A DNA stretch of 26,076 bases from Apostichopus parvimensis (GCA_000934455.1 KN886097.1:58782-84857), one strand, 5' to 3'. Counted from the first letter of the stretch, positions 12,001 through 18,932 are shown. The notes: generated by a model not told the origin, from the letters alone. Translations and numbers: made by a program.

Positions 12001-15000
12001 GCTGTTCCACTTTTTTTTTTGCATGCCTTAAATTGTAAAATGACAGAAAAATATTTGTTTTTTGCCTAGATTGATGTTTCCATACCCTATTTAGCATTTT
12101 AAAATTTTTATGTGAAAGATATTCTTAATTTGTGGACATGATTTCTGTGTTAACATGAATATTCAGTGTATTCATGAATTGTGGCTTATATTTGATGCAT
12201 ATTCATATTTAGGAAATCATTTTAGTTTGTGTAGCATAAGGTACAAAGTGTTGCACAATGGGACTCACTTTATAGCATTTTAATGTAAGTGGACAAAATA
12301 TTGAGTAATTTCCAACCAGAGTGATGAGGAAACTTTATAAAGATACTGCATTAAATGTGAACATTGCATTTATGTTCCGTGATATGGATGTATCATTTAT
12401 TTGTGATAGTTTCTTATTCAGTTTATATTTAGATAGCTTGTTCATCTTATACATTGAAAGCTACTGTACAGGTTCCCCCTCCAATCATAGAAAAGGAACA
12501 TTTTAGACCTTTTCTGTCCAAGGTGCTAGGGTTGGGGGGCTAAGGTTAACAAAGTACACAGCCAGAAGTGGTTTCCACTCATAACCTGCTAGATTTCAAT
12601 GTGAAGGCACCGTGAGTTAAAAGAAAATCTGTAGCACTTGCAAAAGCCTCTGCAGTATGGATGAATCAATATCTAACCATAGAGGTAATCTCTGCAGCCT
12701 CGCAGCAGTGTTTGTGTGAAANNNNNNNNNNNNNNNNNNNNNNNNNNNNNNNNNNNNNNNNNNNNNNNNNNNNNNNNNNNNNNNNNNNNNNNNNNNNNNN
12801 NNNNNNNNNNNNNNNNNNNNNNNNNNNNNNNNNNNNNNNNNNNNNNNNNNNNNNNNNNNNNNNNNNNNNNNNNNNNNNNNNNNNNNNNNNNNNNNNNNNN
12901 NNNNNNNNNNNNNNNNNNNNNNNNNNNNNNNNNNNNNNNNNNNNNNNNNNNCAGAGTGATGAGGAAACTTTATAAAGATACTGCACAAAATGTGAACATT
13001 GCACTTATGTTCCGTGATATGGATGTATCATTTATTTGTGATAGTTTCTTATTCAGTTTATATTTAGATAGCTTGTTCATCTAATGCATTGAAAGACAAC
13101 TGTACAGGTTCCCCCTCCAATCATAGAAAAGGAACATTTTAGACCTTGTCTGTCCAAGGTGCTAGGGTGGGGGTGGGGGGGGGGCTAAGGTTAACAAAGT
13201 ACACAGCCAGAAGTGGTTTCCACTCATAACCTGCTAGATTTCAATGTGAAGGCACCGTGGGTTAAAAGAAAATCTGAGCACTTGCAAAAGCCTCTGCAGT
13301 ATGGATGAATCAATATCTAACCATAGAGGTAATCTCTGCAGCCTCGCAGCAGTGTTTGTGTGAAATTGCCTAGCACAAATGATATTGTCCTAAGAGCCTG
13401 GCTGCAGCCTCGCAGCAGTGTTTGTGTGAAACTGCCTAGCACAAATGATATTGTCCTAAGAGCCTGGCTGCAGCCTCGCAGCAGTGTTTGTGTGAAACTG
13501 CCTAGCACAAATGATATTGTCCTACAGAGCCTGGCTGCAGTGATGCTGCAGCCCCTTCAGCGTCCGACTTTGCGCACAGAACCTTATTACCAATAACACG
13601 CTCTGGCAATCACAGATCTGCAAATCAGCCTGCTAAATGTAACAAGCTCCCATAGACTGGCCCTGATCGGATGACTTACAAATAATATGGTTGATGAATC
13701 TGCCTGATACCCTCTGTGGTCAACTGTCCTCTTAGCAGTTACATTAAGTTAGAAGTCAGTTTAATAAAGGAGCTGAGAAGGAAAGAGAGCCCAATCTTCC
13801 TTTGTGTGAGAAATACATCCTTTGTTGCTTGCTAATCTTGTGCACACTACTGCAGGACATCAAGAGAAGTTAACGGTTTAAAAATCTAAAGCCTGTCACT
13901 ATCAACTTTAGCATTTCTGTCTGTTTGTTATTTATTTCAGGGTTCAGGTGGTAAAGCAATATTCACCTTTAACCCTGATCTATCAGTTGCATCAACAAAC
14001 CCTGAAGAATACCCTAAAGTGAGGGCGCTGTATGATTACACAGCTCAACGATCCGATGAGTTAAACATCGCCGAGGGCGATGTGATCAAGGTACTCCATG
14101 AGGACAACGATAATTGGTGGATGGGGGAATTGGAGAACGGTGATCAAGGGTACCTTCCTGCTAATTACGTAGAAGATTTATCTGGAACCAGACAGACAGG
14201 TAGGAAGACTGAACAAGACTTGTTAGAGTAGGGTGGGGGTGGGTGACCTGTGGGAAGAGTGGACAAAGTGTTTCTACTTTCATCATTTGTCAACAAAACT
14301 GGTACTACTAATTGTAATAGTAAAGTGTGAGTGAAAATGAAGAAATCAATTAGATACATATGTTAGTAAACAAAAAGAAAAAAAGGATTAAACACACATT
14401 TTGTTGACCAAGGGATTCCAAGGTTTGAAATGGAGTGGTCGTGAATTTTCGACAACTTTTAATATGTTATTAATATGACTCTACAGTCGCCTCTATGTCA
14501 GCTTGGGAATTGGTTCTAACAGGATACCAGGTTACAGGTGTAATTATGTGCTGTCTTTTGCTGTTAGTCACAATGTTGACAAGATTGAACAAGTTGCTAT
14601 GGTTACAATAAAATTAGCCCGTACAGATTTTATATTCTGAATTTTGTCAGACGATCAAAGAAGAAAATGGACAGATAAGTCCCAAACCCTTTTGAATTAA
14701 TACATTATATAGTACATTGAAGACAAGAATTGGACTATGGACTCATCCCAAATATTATTCCAGAAATGTGTTTCCATCTGCAAGTCCACCATCATCTCAC
14801 TTTTCACTGTATTTCCAAGGATTTTACATGATTTCCTCCTTATGGGTAGTGATTATTATAATAAACCCATTCCTGTATTTTATAGGCATACAGCCAAACG
14901 CTTCTGTAGGATTTGATGAGAATGATAATGGCCTAGCTGCTTCAGCTAAGAGTCAGGGGAGTAGAGACAGGAAAAAGAACTCAAGAGGAACCAGTTCATC

Positions 15001-16073
15001 TCATGTAAGTACAGATCGATTATTAATTGATATTAATGGAAGATTTGTACATACATTTATTTACCTCATTGACAGCTCCTTTTGGACCTTCTGTTGGTGA
15101 AGTCAGATTTACCTCACAAGCCTTTTCAATGTCCTTTTGTTTCTCCTATTCTCTGTACCAGTTTTCTGCTGTCACGACGAAAGATGGAGATTTAAAAATT
15201 TTGTCTGGTCCAGAGGACAGTGAGATAGAATCCACAACAAAGTCTCAGACGTAAGTTACCTCTCAGTCTATCTCTCTCTCTTTCATTCTCTCTGTCAAAG
15301 ATGTGCCAAGCTCCCATATAGATATTTTGATATTTCACTGCCAAATGTTGAGATTTATTTCAAAGTTGAGAAAGAAATGTAGAATACAGGAAACATTCCC
15401 CCCCCCCCCCCCCCCCCCCCGCGCTCCTCATTTTGTCAAGAATGCATGAGTCAATGTCGGGCTATACAGCTCTCTGTAACTCCAAACCTGTAAAGCTGTC
15501 GTCTAAGTCTTTGTGGCAGTTTCGTTGTGTACCCTTAAAGTGATGACAATGGTTGGCAGTATTTTACCCAGTGGGTCTCCTTTGATATCTGTGACATAGG
15601 AAACAGTCAAATCTTGACCTTCTGTCTTTGTTACACATATGCTCAAAGAAAGGCAGTGTGCAATCGGAAACTACAGTGGCACAAAATTACTGAGAACTTG
15701 ACGGCTGACATTTATAGGCTTAAGAACAGGAGAGAGGGGTGGGAGGGGAGCGGGGACAGGGGCATCCCACCTCCTGTTTACTTTTCAATACGGTTTTCTT
15801 GATCTCATTTTGCAATTTAATGTCACTTCTCTCCTGAACAGAGCAAAGAAATCAAAACGAAAGAAGCAGGCTCATTCATCTGGGCTTCCATCCGGGAGTA
15901 AGAAAGATACCAACTTGCGTAAGTCTCTCCTAGAAACCAATTTTCAGAAGGGAAGTCAAAGTTTAGAGTTCTCTGGGAGAGATGAAGAACCCAGAGGTTC
16001 ATCTACAGATGCAGAGATGCAGTTAGATCGGAGGAGAAAAAAGAAAAAGAACCATGCTGAGAGGGAAGTTTGA
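1..16073 (+). CDS. AHI1: AHI1 (Jouberin) orthologue, 3' part, 15 exons
   Basis: Jouberin is a WD40 plus SH3 scaffold of the ciliary transition zone and basal body; in humans its loss causes Joubert syndrome. The exons are 1-72, 1242-1410, 2923-3055, 4235-4373, 5164-5297, 5790-5930, 6483-6670, 7800-7820, 10501-10623, 11047-11095, 11937-11977, 13941-14199, 14886-15004, 15162-15250 and 15842-16073. All junctions are GT..AG, and phases agree throughout, giving 635 codons plus a TGA. Numbering residue 1 as the Ile at 2-4, WD40 blades fill about 1-260, a charged helical linker 263-325, a Ser/Thr/Gly-rich linker 333-429, SH3 430-484 and a basic tail 490-635. The blade order, the single SH3 after the propeller, and motifs such as IYDLVWS, SDGTAR, SGDSTGTIVVWN and ALYDYTAQRSDEL match what I recall of human AHI1. 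The N-terminal region and first blade(s) lie before the window. Exact ends of the linker exons are inferred from splice signals. Confidence 0.93.
45..1015. repeat. TCATATCA-type nested tandem array in the first intron
   Basis: Low-complexity sequence made of TCATAT, TCACAT and CATATCA words. Superimposed is a longer unit marked by GTATTTACT(G/T)TGATATCAATG. Its anchors lie at 73, 185, 346, 487, 650 and 788. Consecutive starts of CATAG at 341, 482, 645 and 783 give periods of 141, 163 and 138 bp. The first two units carry the last 28 bp of the AHI1 exon. The long forward open frames here come from stop-poor repeat sequence and are not genes. Confidence 0.95.
863..975. repeat. 38-bp tandem repeat, about three units
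   Basis: Units start ATCATATATAATATCATGTC at 863, 901 and 939, an exact 38-bp period. It is a subarray inside the larger TCATATCA array. The third unit diverges after about 30 bp. Confidence 0.9.
1242..1410 (+). CDS. AHI1: AHI1 exon, WD40 blade
   Basis: The acceptor is ccttccttcag|a and the donor is GAG|gtaagt. Residues 24-80 close the previous blade (IWNLD) and form the next, from HPAFVYCARFHP to GGYDHLIRVW. An ATG at 1228 opens a longer reading frame, but it lies in the intron and is not a start. The exon ends on a codon boundary. Confidence 0.94.
1411..2922 (+). other. AHI1 intron with C-rich and TA/CA microsatellites
   Basis: Contains a C-rich tract at 1629-1652 (CCCCACCCCACCCC type) and TA/CA dinucleotide runs around 1657-1680, 1700-1720 and 1733-1756. 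Minus-strand open frames over 1440-1834 are low-complexity products of these runs. From about 1830 to 2900 I see only unique AT-rich sequence and a pyrimidine tract leading to the acceptor. Confidence 0.7.
2923..3055 (+). CDS. AHI1: AHI1 exon, WD40 blade
   Basis: The acceptor is ttttgctttctag|ttg and the donor is g|gtgagt. It encodes residues 81-124, with GHKGFVNALVF and SGDSTGTIVVWN as the GH and W-N landmarks of a blade. It ends one base into a codon. Confidence 0.93.
3449..3483. repeat. (GATT)n microsatellite
   Basis: Roughly eight GATT tetranucleotides with one GACT interruption, in the AHI1 intron. The 3484-3900 stretch after it shows nothing recognisable. Confidence 0.95.
3922..4166 (+). 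mobile_element. 3' end of a 5'-truncated non-LTR retrotransposon (LINE)
   Basis: From 3922 to 4077 a frame reads KSFRVFTYGYRSFEYSGSYL, then WNKLPDHIRTCSKLSTFKSL and LKTHLFTCTFVN before TAA at 4075. The LWNxLPxxIR...FKxxLKTHLF pattern is the usual C-terminus of reverse transcriptases of L2/CR1-like LINEs. A short 3'UTR follows, with GTAAAGCGCCTTGAG and a 6-bp hairpin (AGCGCC 4094-4099 with GGCGCT 4128-4133). It ends in an (ATT)n tail at 4147-4166. Everything 5' of the RT tail is missing, as is normal for incomplete target-primed insertion. Clade assignment is from memory of the family; non-functional. Confidence 0.8.
4235..4373 (+). CDS. AHI1: AHI1 exon, WD40 blade
   Basis: The acceptor is ctcttcttcag|ag and the donor is CT|gtgagt. 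It starts with EEWSLSRVVQQ and contains VPINSLQIHPSGRRLLVHG and IRMMDLR, close to the IHPNGKRLLIH and LRIMDLR blade of human AHI1. A retrotransposon tail ends only about 68 bp upstream of this exon. Confidence 0.93.
4374..5163 (+). other. AHI1 intron, no recognised content
   Basis: Unique sequence with a G10-type run near 4451-4460 and a short T/G run near 4692-4712. I see no repeat, RNA gene or transposon remnant in it. Confidence 0.6.
5164..5297 (+). CDS. AHI1: AHI1 exon, WD40 blade
   Basis: The acceptor is gttactgtag|a and the donor is g|gtgaga. The start FNIMQRYVGALNFREHLRST is followed by SACGSFVFCGSEDGQAYVWN. The GSEDG..YVWN pattern is a hallmark of this blade in AHI1 family members. 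A GTGAGA 8 bp after AATACG would truncate the blade if it were not the donor. Confidence 0.93.
5377..5680. repeat. Degenerate tandem repeat of about 70-73 bp
   Basis: The motif ATAACTCACAAAG..ACA..TTGGTTGAAGT occurs at 5377, 5446 and 5593 (spacings 69 and 147, roughly two units). Linked words (gaagttcatactctgg / gaagtccatgcatgg, tttggaaaaaa / tatggaaaaac) recur in register, so a fourth, decayed unit probably lies near 5520. It sits in the intron between two WD40 exons. Confidence 0.7.
5790..5930 (+). CDS. AHI1: AHI1 exon, last WD40 blade
   Basis: The acceptor is gctttctcag|gt and the donor is t|gtaagt. It reads GDQVASYTTLGYQFPVCDI followed by TYHPYDHMVAFCSRG and IFIYDSK, matching the human segment around ISYHPFENMVAFC and YIYDF. 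This closes the propeller. It leaves one base (t) of the next codon. Confidence 0.93.
5931..6482 (+). other. AHI1 intron, no recognised content
   Basis: The open frames at 6047-6271 and 6180-6362 have no family resemblance, and their neighbouring exons join correctly without them. There is a C-rich stretch at 6298-6320. Nothing else stands out. Confidence 0.6.
6483..6670 (+). CDS. AHI1: AHI1 exon, helical linker after the propeller
   Basis: The acceptor is tttgtgacag|at and the donor is ATG|gtaagt. It encodes residues 263-325: PQLNYLSRGLLAEAADQTAQ, then a charged helix with METRKLINQEVAQQKTERL and ERVKAKLASVM. The repeating hydrophobic and Lys/Glu pattern suggests a coiled coil. It sits where human AHI1 has a similar helical stretch between the WD40 and SH3 domains. 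Confidence 0.85.
6690..6935 (+). other. G-rich intronic tracts with quadruplex potential
   Basis: Two clusters of G runs, at about 6698-6755 (GTGGGGAGGGGGTGGGGG and a G9 run) and 6900-6925 (GGGGGAGGGGGGGGG). They lie just after the donor at 6671. Each has at least four runs of three or more G on the sense strand. Formation is not shown. Confidence 0.5.
7800..7820 (+). CDS. AHI1: AHI1 candidate 21-nt microexon
   Basis: A long pyrimidine-rich tract ends in gcattttatag|, followed by seven codons (AMKKLNQ) and a donor, cag|gtagct. The phase is 0 on both sides, so including or skipping it keeps the frame. Joined to its neighbours it reads ...LASVM-AMKKLNQ-SLTP..., which resembles the human stretch AAKVNKNLSFTSP between the helix and the Ser-rich linker. 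That resemblance is from memory; transcript data would settle it. Confidence 0.6.
8571..8666 (-). mobile_element. Dispersed repeat copy 1 (possible Penelope-linked, ribozyme-like)
   Basis: Starts AGCAAACTGCTTATCCACTG and ends at a GATTCTAGCAGGATCTTCTTC inverted-repeat segment. Copy 2 at 9088 matches along its whole length with scattered changes. On the minus strand it contains CTGAAGA, a 6-bp near-palindromic stem and GATA. This resembles the CUGANGA - stem II - GAAA layout of hammerhead ribozymes found in Penelope-like elements, with one extra A and a mutated GAAA. It is either a decayed relative or an unrelated hairpin repeat. Confidence 0.45.
9088..9390 (-). mobile_element. Dispersed repeat copy 2 with purine-rich flank
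   Basis: The first 97 bp repeat copy 1 in the same orientation, 517 bp away. The hairpin is perfect here (GATCCT TAGC-type loop AGGATC), and on the minus strand GAAA follows the stem, but the CTGA part has become TTGG. It runs on into a purine-rich stretch (AAGAAAGAAAGAAACC, GGGGAAGAGGAGAGG) to about 9390. No reverse transcriptase or GIY-YIG coding remains, so the class is inferred. Confidence 0.45.
10501..10623 (+). CDS. AHI1: AHI1 exon, Ser/Thr-rich linker
   Basis: The acceptor is tttctttcattgttcaag| and the donor is CAG|gtattg, phase 0 at both ends. The 41 residues are low-complexity and rich in Ser, Thr, Gln and Asn (SLTPEYSPQRTTRLSTFAST, then QSNYDTWGSTFDNTQ). It is probably disordered. 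Nearby in-frame AGs at 10514 and 10526 could be alternative acceptors. Confidence 0.75.
11047..11095 (+). CDS. AHI1: AHI1 exon, Gly/Ser/Arg linker
   Basis: This short exon of 49 nt lies between ccgtttag| and g|gtgaat. It encodes AGTPGSSRFRSGHYQSG. It enters in phase 0 and leaves in phase 1, matching both neighbours. It is short, so its support comes from phase consistency and composition. Confidence 0.65.
11321..11740. repeat. 75-bp tandem repeat, five to six units
   Basis: The anchor CTGAGCACA recurs at 11371, 11446, 11521, 11594 and 11669, with a degenerate CTGAACAT at 11739. The period is 75 bp (73 once). Each unit holds GATATAAATTGTCCTGT and TTGCTCTTTACACCA. The minus-strand open frames at 11536-11885 are repeat translations and not a gene. 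The array fills most of the intron before the 41-nt exon at 11937. Confidence 0.93.
11937..11977 (+). CDS. AHI1: AHI1 short exon, linker before SH3
   Basis: A 41-nt exon between ttcattgttgttag| and ACG|gtgaga. It encodes FSRSGTPTIGLKT after completing a Gly codon. It enters in phase 1 and leaves in phase 0. Its SGTP motif repeats the composition of the previous exon. Confidence 0.65.
12317..12721. repeat. Left copy of a duplicated 0.4-kb block
   Basis: Matches 12952-13356 at an offset of 635 bp with few differences (for example gcattaaatg versus gcacaaaatg, and shorter G runs). It ends at the assembly gap. The differences are at the level of alleles or a recent duplication. Confidence 0.93.
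12722..12951. other. Assembly gap, 230 N
   Basis: A run of 230 unknown bases. It begins where the left copy enters the 66-bp minisatellite and ends at the first base of the right copy. Minisatellite units and the missing part of the left unit are probably hidden here. Reading frames through it are artefacts. Confidence 1.
12952..13356. repeat. Right copy of the duplicated 0.4-kb block
   Basis: Second copy of 12317-12721. It has a longer interrupted G run (13168-13184) and continues through the minisatellite to unique sequence. It may be a tandem duplication, or two haplotypes placed end to end by the assembler. Confidence 0.93.
13342..13538. repeat. 66-bp minisatellite, three units
   Basis: Units begin CCTCGCAGCAGTGTTTGTGT at 13342, 13408 and 13474, an exact 66-bp period. 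They are nearly identical and end GAGCCTGGCTGCAG. The first unit of the left block copy enters the gap at the same motif. Because 66 is a multiple of three, both strands show open frames, which I do not regard as genes. Confidence 0.95.
13539..13940 (+). other. AHI1 intron end, no recognised content
   Basis: Unique sequence between the minisatellite and the SH3 exon. It ends in a normal pyrimidine tract (ctgtctgtttgttatttatttcag). No other feature was seen. Confidence 0.6.
13941..14199 (+). CDS. AHI1: AHI1 exon, SH3 domain
   Basis: The acceptor is tttatttcag| and the donor is g|gtagga. After GSGGKAIFTFNPDLS comes a complete SH3 domain from codon 14019. It has ALYDYTAQRSDELNIAEGD (RT loop and diverging turn), IKVLHEDNDNWWMGEL (n-Src loop and WW) and GYLPANYVEDL (PxxY strand and 3-10 helix). 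All ligand-groove aromatics are present (ALYDY, WW, P, Y), so PxxP binding should be intact. A GTG at 14019 is an internal Val, not a start. Confidence 0.95.
14200..14885 (+). other. AHI1 intron, no recognised content
   Basis: AT-rich unique sequence. The open frame at 14717 runs into the 14886 exon without a splice site and is incidental upstream of 14886. Confidence 0.6.
14886..15004 (+). CDS. AHI1: AHI1 exon, tail after SH3
   Basis: The acceptor is tgtattttatag|gc and the donor is CAT|gtaagt. It encodes IQPNASVGFDENDNGLAASA followed by KSQGSRDRKKNSRGTSSSH, a polar and probably disordered sequence. It is phase-consistent with both neighbours. Confidence 0.78.
15162..15250 (+). CDS. AHI1: AHI1 exon, tail after SH3
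   Basis: The acceptor is ttctctgtaccag| and the donor is ac|gtaagt. It encodes FSAVTTKDGDLKILSGPEDS followed by EIESTTKSQ. It is polar and acidic with no recognised domain. It enters in phase 0 and leaves in phase 2. Confidence 0.75.
15398..15420. repeat. Uninterrupted C23 homopolymer
   Basis: Twenty-three consecutive C within the last AHI1 intron, followed by GCGCTC. Length is probably uncertain in the assembly. The rest of the 15251-15841 intron, including the frame at 15614, shows nothing recognisable. Confidence 0.9.
15842..16073 (+). CDS. AHI1: AHI1 terminal coding exon, basic C-terminus
   Basis: The acceptor is ttctctcctgaacag|. It reads AKKSKRKKQAHSSG at the start and QLDRRRKKKKNHAEREV before TGA at 16071-16073. 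Two Lys/Arg clusters look like nuclear or nucleolar targeting signals, or simply a basic tail. The last 69 bp are the first unit of a 126-bp tandem repeat that continues in the 3'UTR. Confidence 0.85.
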
Positions 16074-16345
16074 AGATTAAGTCATCTCCCCGAGAACCAT
16101 TTATAGAATGATGCAGAGATGCTGTCATTTACAGATGCAGAGATGCAGTTAGATCAGAGGAGAAAAAAGAAAAAGAACCATGCTGAGAGGGAAGTTTGAA
16201 GATTAAGTCATCTCCCCGAGAGCCATTTATAGAATGATGAAGAGATGCTGTCATTTACAGATGCTGAGATGCAGTTTGATCAGAGGAGAAGGTTTGAAGA
16301 TAAACTCCTCTCCCTGAGGGGGTCACCTGCAGATGCAGAGATGCT
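16005..16345 (+). repeat. 126-bp tandem repeat spanning the AHI1 stop codon
   Basis: ACAGATGC(A/T)GAGATGCAG starts at 16005, 16131 and 16257, an exact 126-bp period. The first unit is coding up to TGA at 16071. Units 2 and 3 repeat the lysine-rich coding part and the TGA inside the 3'UTR. The third unit is shortened, and a partial fourth begins near 16330. The period is 42 codons, so copies stay in frame, but each carries stops. Confidence 0.95.
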
Positions 16346-16740
16346 GTCAGAAAGTAGTACCCTTATCCATTGAAACTCATCCATTAAAACATGTTCAGTT
16401 TGGCTTACTTTGCTGTTTAGACATATGGGACACAGAGATTTCAGTAATGGGATTTGGTGAAAATATCGTCCTGCTCTTCTCCTAACTAACATGGGCCGTA
16501 CCAATTATATCATTGGTTTAAAGACATTGGTTGATGAAACTTGTTAATGATTGTTCACCTCTAATGAAGCATAACCAAGTTTTCTTTATTAACCTGCATG
16601 TTTTAAGTCTGTGTGATGTGAGAAATTGATGTCCATCCTCTTGCCAAGAAAATGATTGTTTTCTCAGGATTTTATTAAAAATGACTTTTTATGAAAAATG
16701 ATTAGTACTTTACGTCTTTGTAATAAAGGATACTTTTGAA
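16074..16740 (+). other. AHI1: AHI1 3' untranslated region
   Basis: This non-coding stretch follows the TGA. Its first 270 bp are further units of the 126-bp repeat that begins in the coding exon. The rest is unique AT-rich sequence ending near a poly(A) signal at 16722-16727. The 3' end is inferred from that signal only. Confidence 0.55.
16722..16727 (+). terminator. Candidate poly(A) signal AATAAA
   Basis: A canonical AATAAA hexamer lies about 650 bp after the AHI1 stop. A weaker ATTAAA lies upstream at 16674. Cleavage would be expected 10-30 bp downstream. Confidence 0.5.
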
Positions 16741-17291
16741 TAGTACTAGGCTCCATATAGCGGTATGATGACATGTTAGAGTCAATCTCTATATATCTTT
16801 GTAGAGGGAACGGCTGGTACTGCTCTAAGTTATCTGTGGTAAGTGGTCATAGTGCTATAAACTTGAACATCAAACATTTACTTAGTGATATTAGCTTTAT
16901 ATTCCTTGGGTTTCAACTTTGGATGTCAACGTCGAAACACAGGAAACTTGAAAGGAGAAAACCTTGAACCAATTGTATTTCTCAGCACAATCTGTAAAAT
17001 GTTTTTTTTTTTTTTTTTTAAGCAATTCTTACTCTGCTGAAAATGAGGCTGTGACTTTATATTATCAATTTAAATTGAGGGAAAAAAGCAAAGAAATTAA
17101 TGACTAGGTTTTAAATTTATATATTCATTCATGAAATGTTGATTTTTTGAAATCCCTTCCCTGCCACTTTCTTGGTTGTAATTGAATGAAACTGACGCTT
17201 GATTCCTGGTTCAACGGTATGCAAGATACTGTGGCTTGTGACTGGCGCCCCCAGAAAAGAAATGGCTATACAGGTATTGCCTCCAACTAAG
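16741..17291. other. Intergenic, T-run only
   Basis: Sequence after the AHI1 poly(A) signal. It contains a T-rich run at 17001-17019 and no gene or family I recognise. Confidence 0.5.
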
Positions 17292-17365
17292 GGCTGGATA
17301 TCTTAGTTGGTGGAGCAATTGGGCTTGTAGTCCAAAGGTCGCTGGTTTGAAATCCCTTTCCAGCT
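17292..17365 (+). pseudogene. tRNA-Thr(TGT)-like relic or tRNA-derived SINE head
   Basis: A full 7-bp acceptor stem is present (GGCTGGA 17292-17298 with TCCAGCT 17359-17365, one G-T pair). The anticodon arm is TTGGG-CTTGTAG-TCCAA, with U33, TGT at the anticodon position and A37. The D arm keeps AGTTGGTGGAGCA, but its 5' strand is TCTT. The T arm (GCTGG TTTGAAAT CCCTT) has an extra loop base and mismatches, and the B box is damaged. It is therefore more likely a pseudogene or SINE head than a working tRNA. The TGT assignment depends on the loop register. Confidence 0.6.
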
Positions 17366-18932
17366 ATAAGTTTCTTTGCACATTTCCCTTGATGATATGA
17401 ATTTCTCAGTTTGTTTTCTGTTGTTTATCTACTTACATCCATTTAAATCAAGACATAAACTTGTATCTGTAAACCTAAATTTCAGTATTCACGGAAGTGT
17501 TCCGCCACTCGTTAGAGACCTGACGAAGTCACGAAGGTTTCAAATCTGCCAGAAATGAATATTCATGTTCTTCTTGCTGTCCTTCGGTACACATTGGGTC
17601 CTGCAATAGTCACTAAAATGTCTCTTATGTTCAATGAAAACACGCCTGTATTATAAGCAGTTTGATAGCTCTGTGGAAAACATTCAGAAACTATTTTTTT
17701 TCTCTCATTTTTCTTCACTTTATTCAGGATTTTGTATTCTTTAGTTGCGAATGAAGATTAGTTTTTATTTCACCTTGAACTGACAAACACTTGATGTTTT
17801 CCGTCCTTTCCCAAGCTCCTTGAAGATAATTTTGTTATAGTTATGTTATTCTAACAGAGCAGTAGCTTGATCTACTGTTTGTTTGTTTTGCATATTTATG
17901 TATTTATTGATATCAATTTTATAAGTTGTTAAAATACAAATTACCAAAAGAAAATCCTAGTATACAGTACGTTACGATATAATGAGTATCTGCAGTACAA
18001 CCAAAGTAATTGAATATTCTTTAACATTGTCTGAAACGTTTGTATCTAAAGACCTCAATTTTACCACAATTTCTAAAAGTAGAGGGCGTTATCCGCTCCA
18101 GTGGACGACATAACATCTCAGCCCCATTCCCTAGATCAAACTGCTGATTGCGCTCCTGTTAACAATACACCTTGTTGCATAAGCAGCAAGTATTCATCTT
18201 TACTCATCTTGGGATATTCTCATTACTCATAACATGAATATTTATCTATTAAATGGTAAGGTTTCACTAATATCATGATATTGAATATAAACAATATGAA
18301 TGTGAGTCAGTCTGTTAATCTTGCCGTTAATCACTGGCCTCTTACATCTAGTATATAACTTGCTCTGACATTTCCTATCATCTATTAAGAATTTGAGATG
18401 TTTAAAGAAATTGGGATTGGAATTGTATTCCAATAATGATTCTGTAGAGAGTTATGCAAGTGGACGTACTTTACATGAATTTGTACATTTTGACATATTA
18501 TTTAGACCACAATGTAACAGATTGTATAATGATATTCTCTATGAATTCATATCTTCTTTGGTTAGCAATACAAAGATTGAAAAAATATATCAATGAAATG
18601 TCTCTTGTCAGTTTTAATATTGTTTTTTTTTGGCTAGTTTTTTATACGTTTATGAAATTTTTAGTTATTTAGCTTTCTGACGGGCGTAAACCTCGTGGGA
18701 GAGTGAGTGAAAGAAGAATTGAGGTTTCATGGAATTTGTATTTTGAAAAATGTTGGCTCCAGTAAAGGATAATTTGATGATGTCTCTCACTGTCTCATAA
18801 AAGACAGCAACTTCCGAACTGATATCTGGGGGGCGTGGCTAAGTGAGAATATGTCCAGAAAATCATGAATGAACACGAAAACCACATGGCTAGGTGTGAC
18901 GAAAAAAAGACTATTATAAAGAGGCTAGTTAC
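17366..18932. other. Intergenic or intronic, no recognised content
   Basis: AT-rich unique sequence. The open frames at 17376, 18242, 18393 and 18454 have no family resemblance and no consistent splice context. Downstream exons of the minus-strand candidate gene could lie here, but I could not identify them. Confidence 0.5.

Noticed and set aside
12617-13084. Open frames crossing the gap
   Set aside because: They run through unknown bases, so the frame is meaningless.
13317-13596. Opposite-strand frames with three repeats of 22 residues
   Set aside because: The 66-bp period keeps any frame open on both strands. No start context or splice evidence.
16805-16838. Possible 34-nt exon between ctttgtag and gtaagt on the + strand
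   Set aside because: It lies after the AHI1 stop and poly(A) signal with no matching phase or neighbour exon. Probably chance splice-like sites.
18242-18433. Minus-strand frame as a further exon of the signal-peptide gene
   Set aside because: No acceptor/donor pair gave a phase consistent with 18933, and the sequence matches no family.
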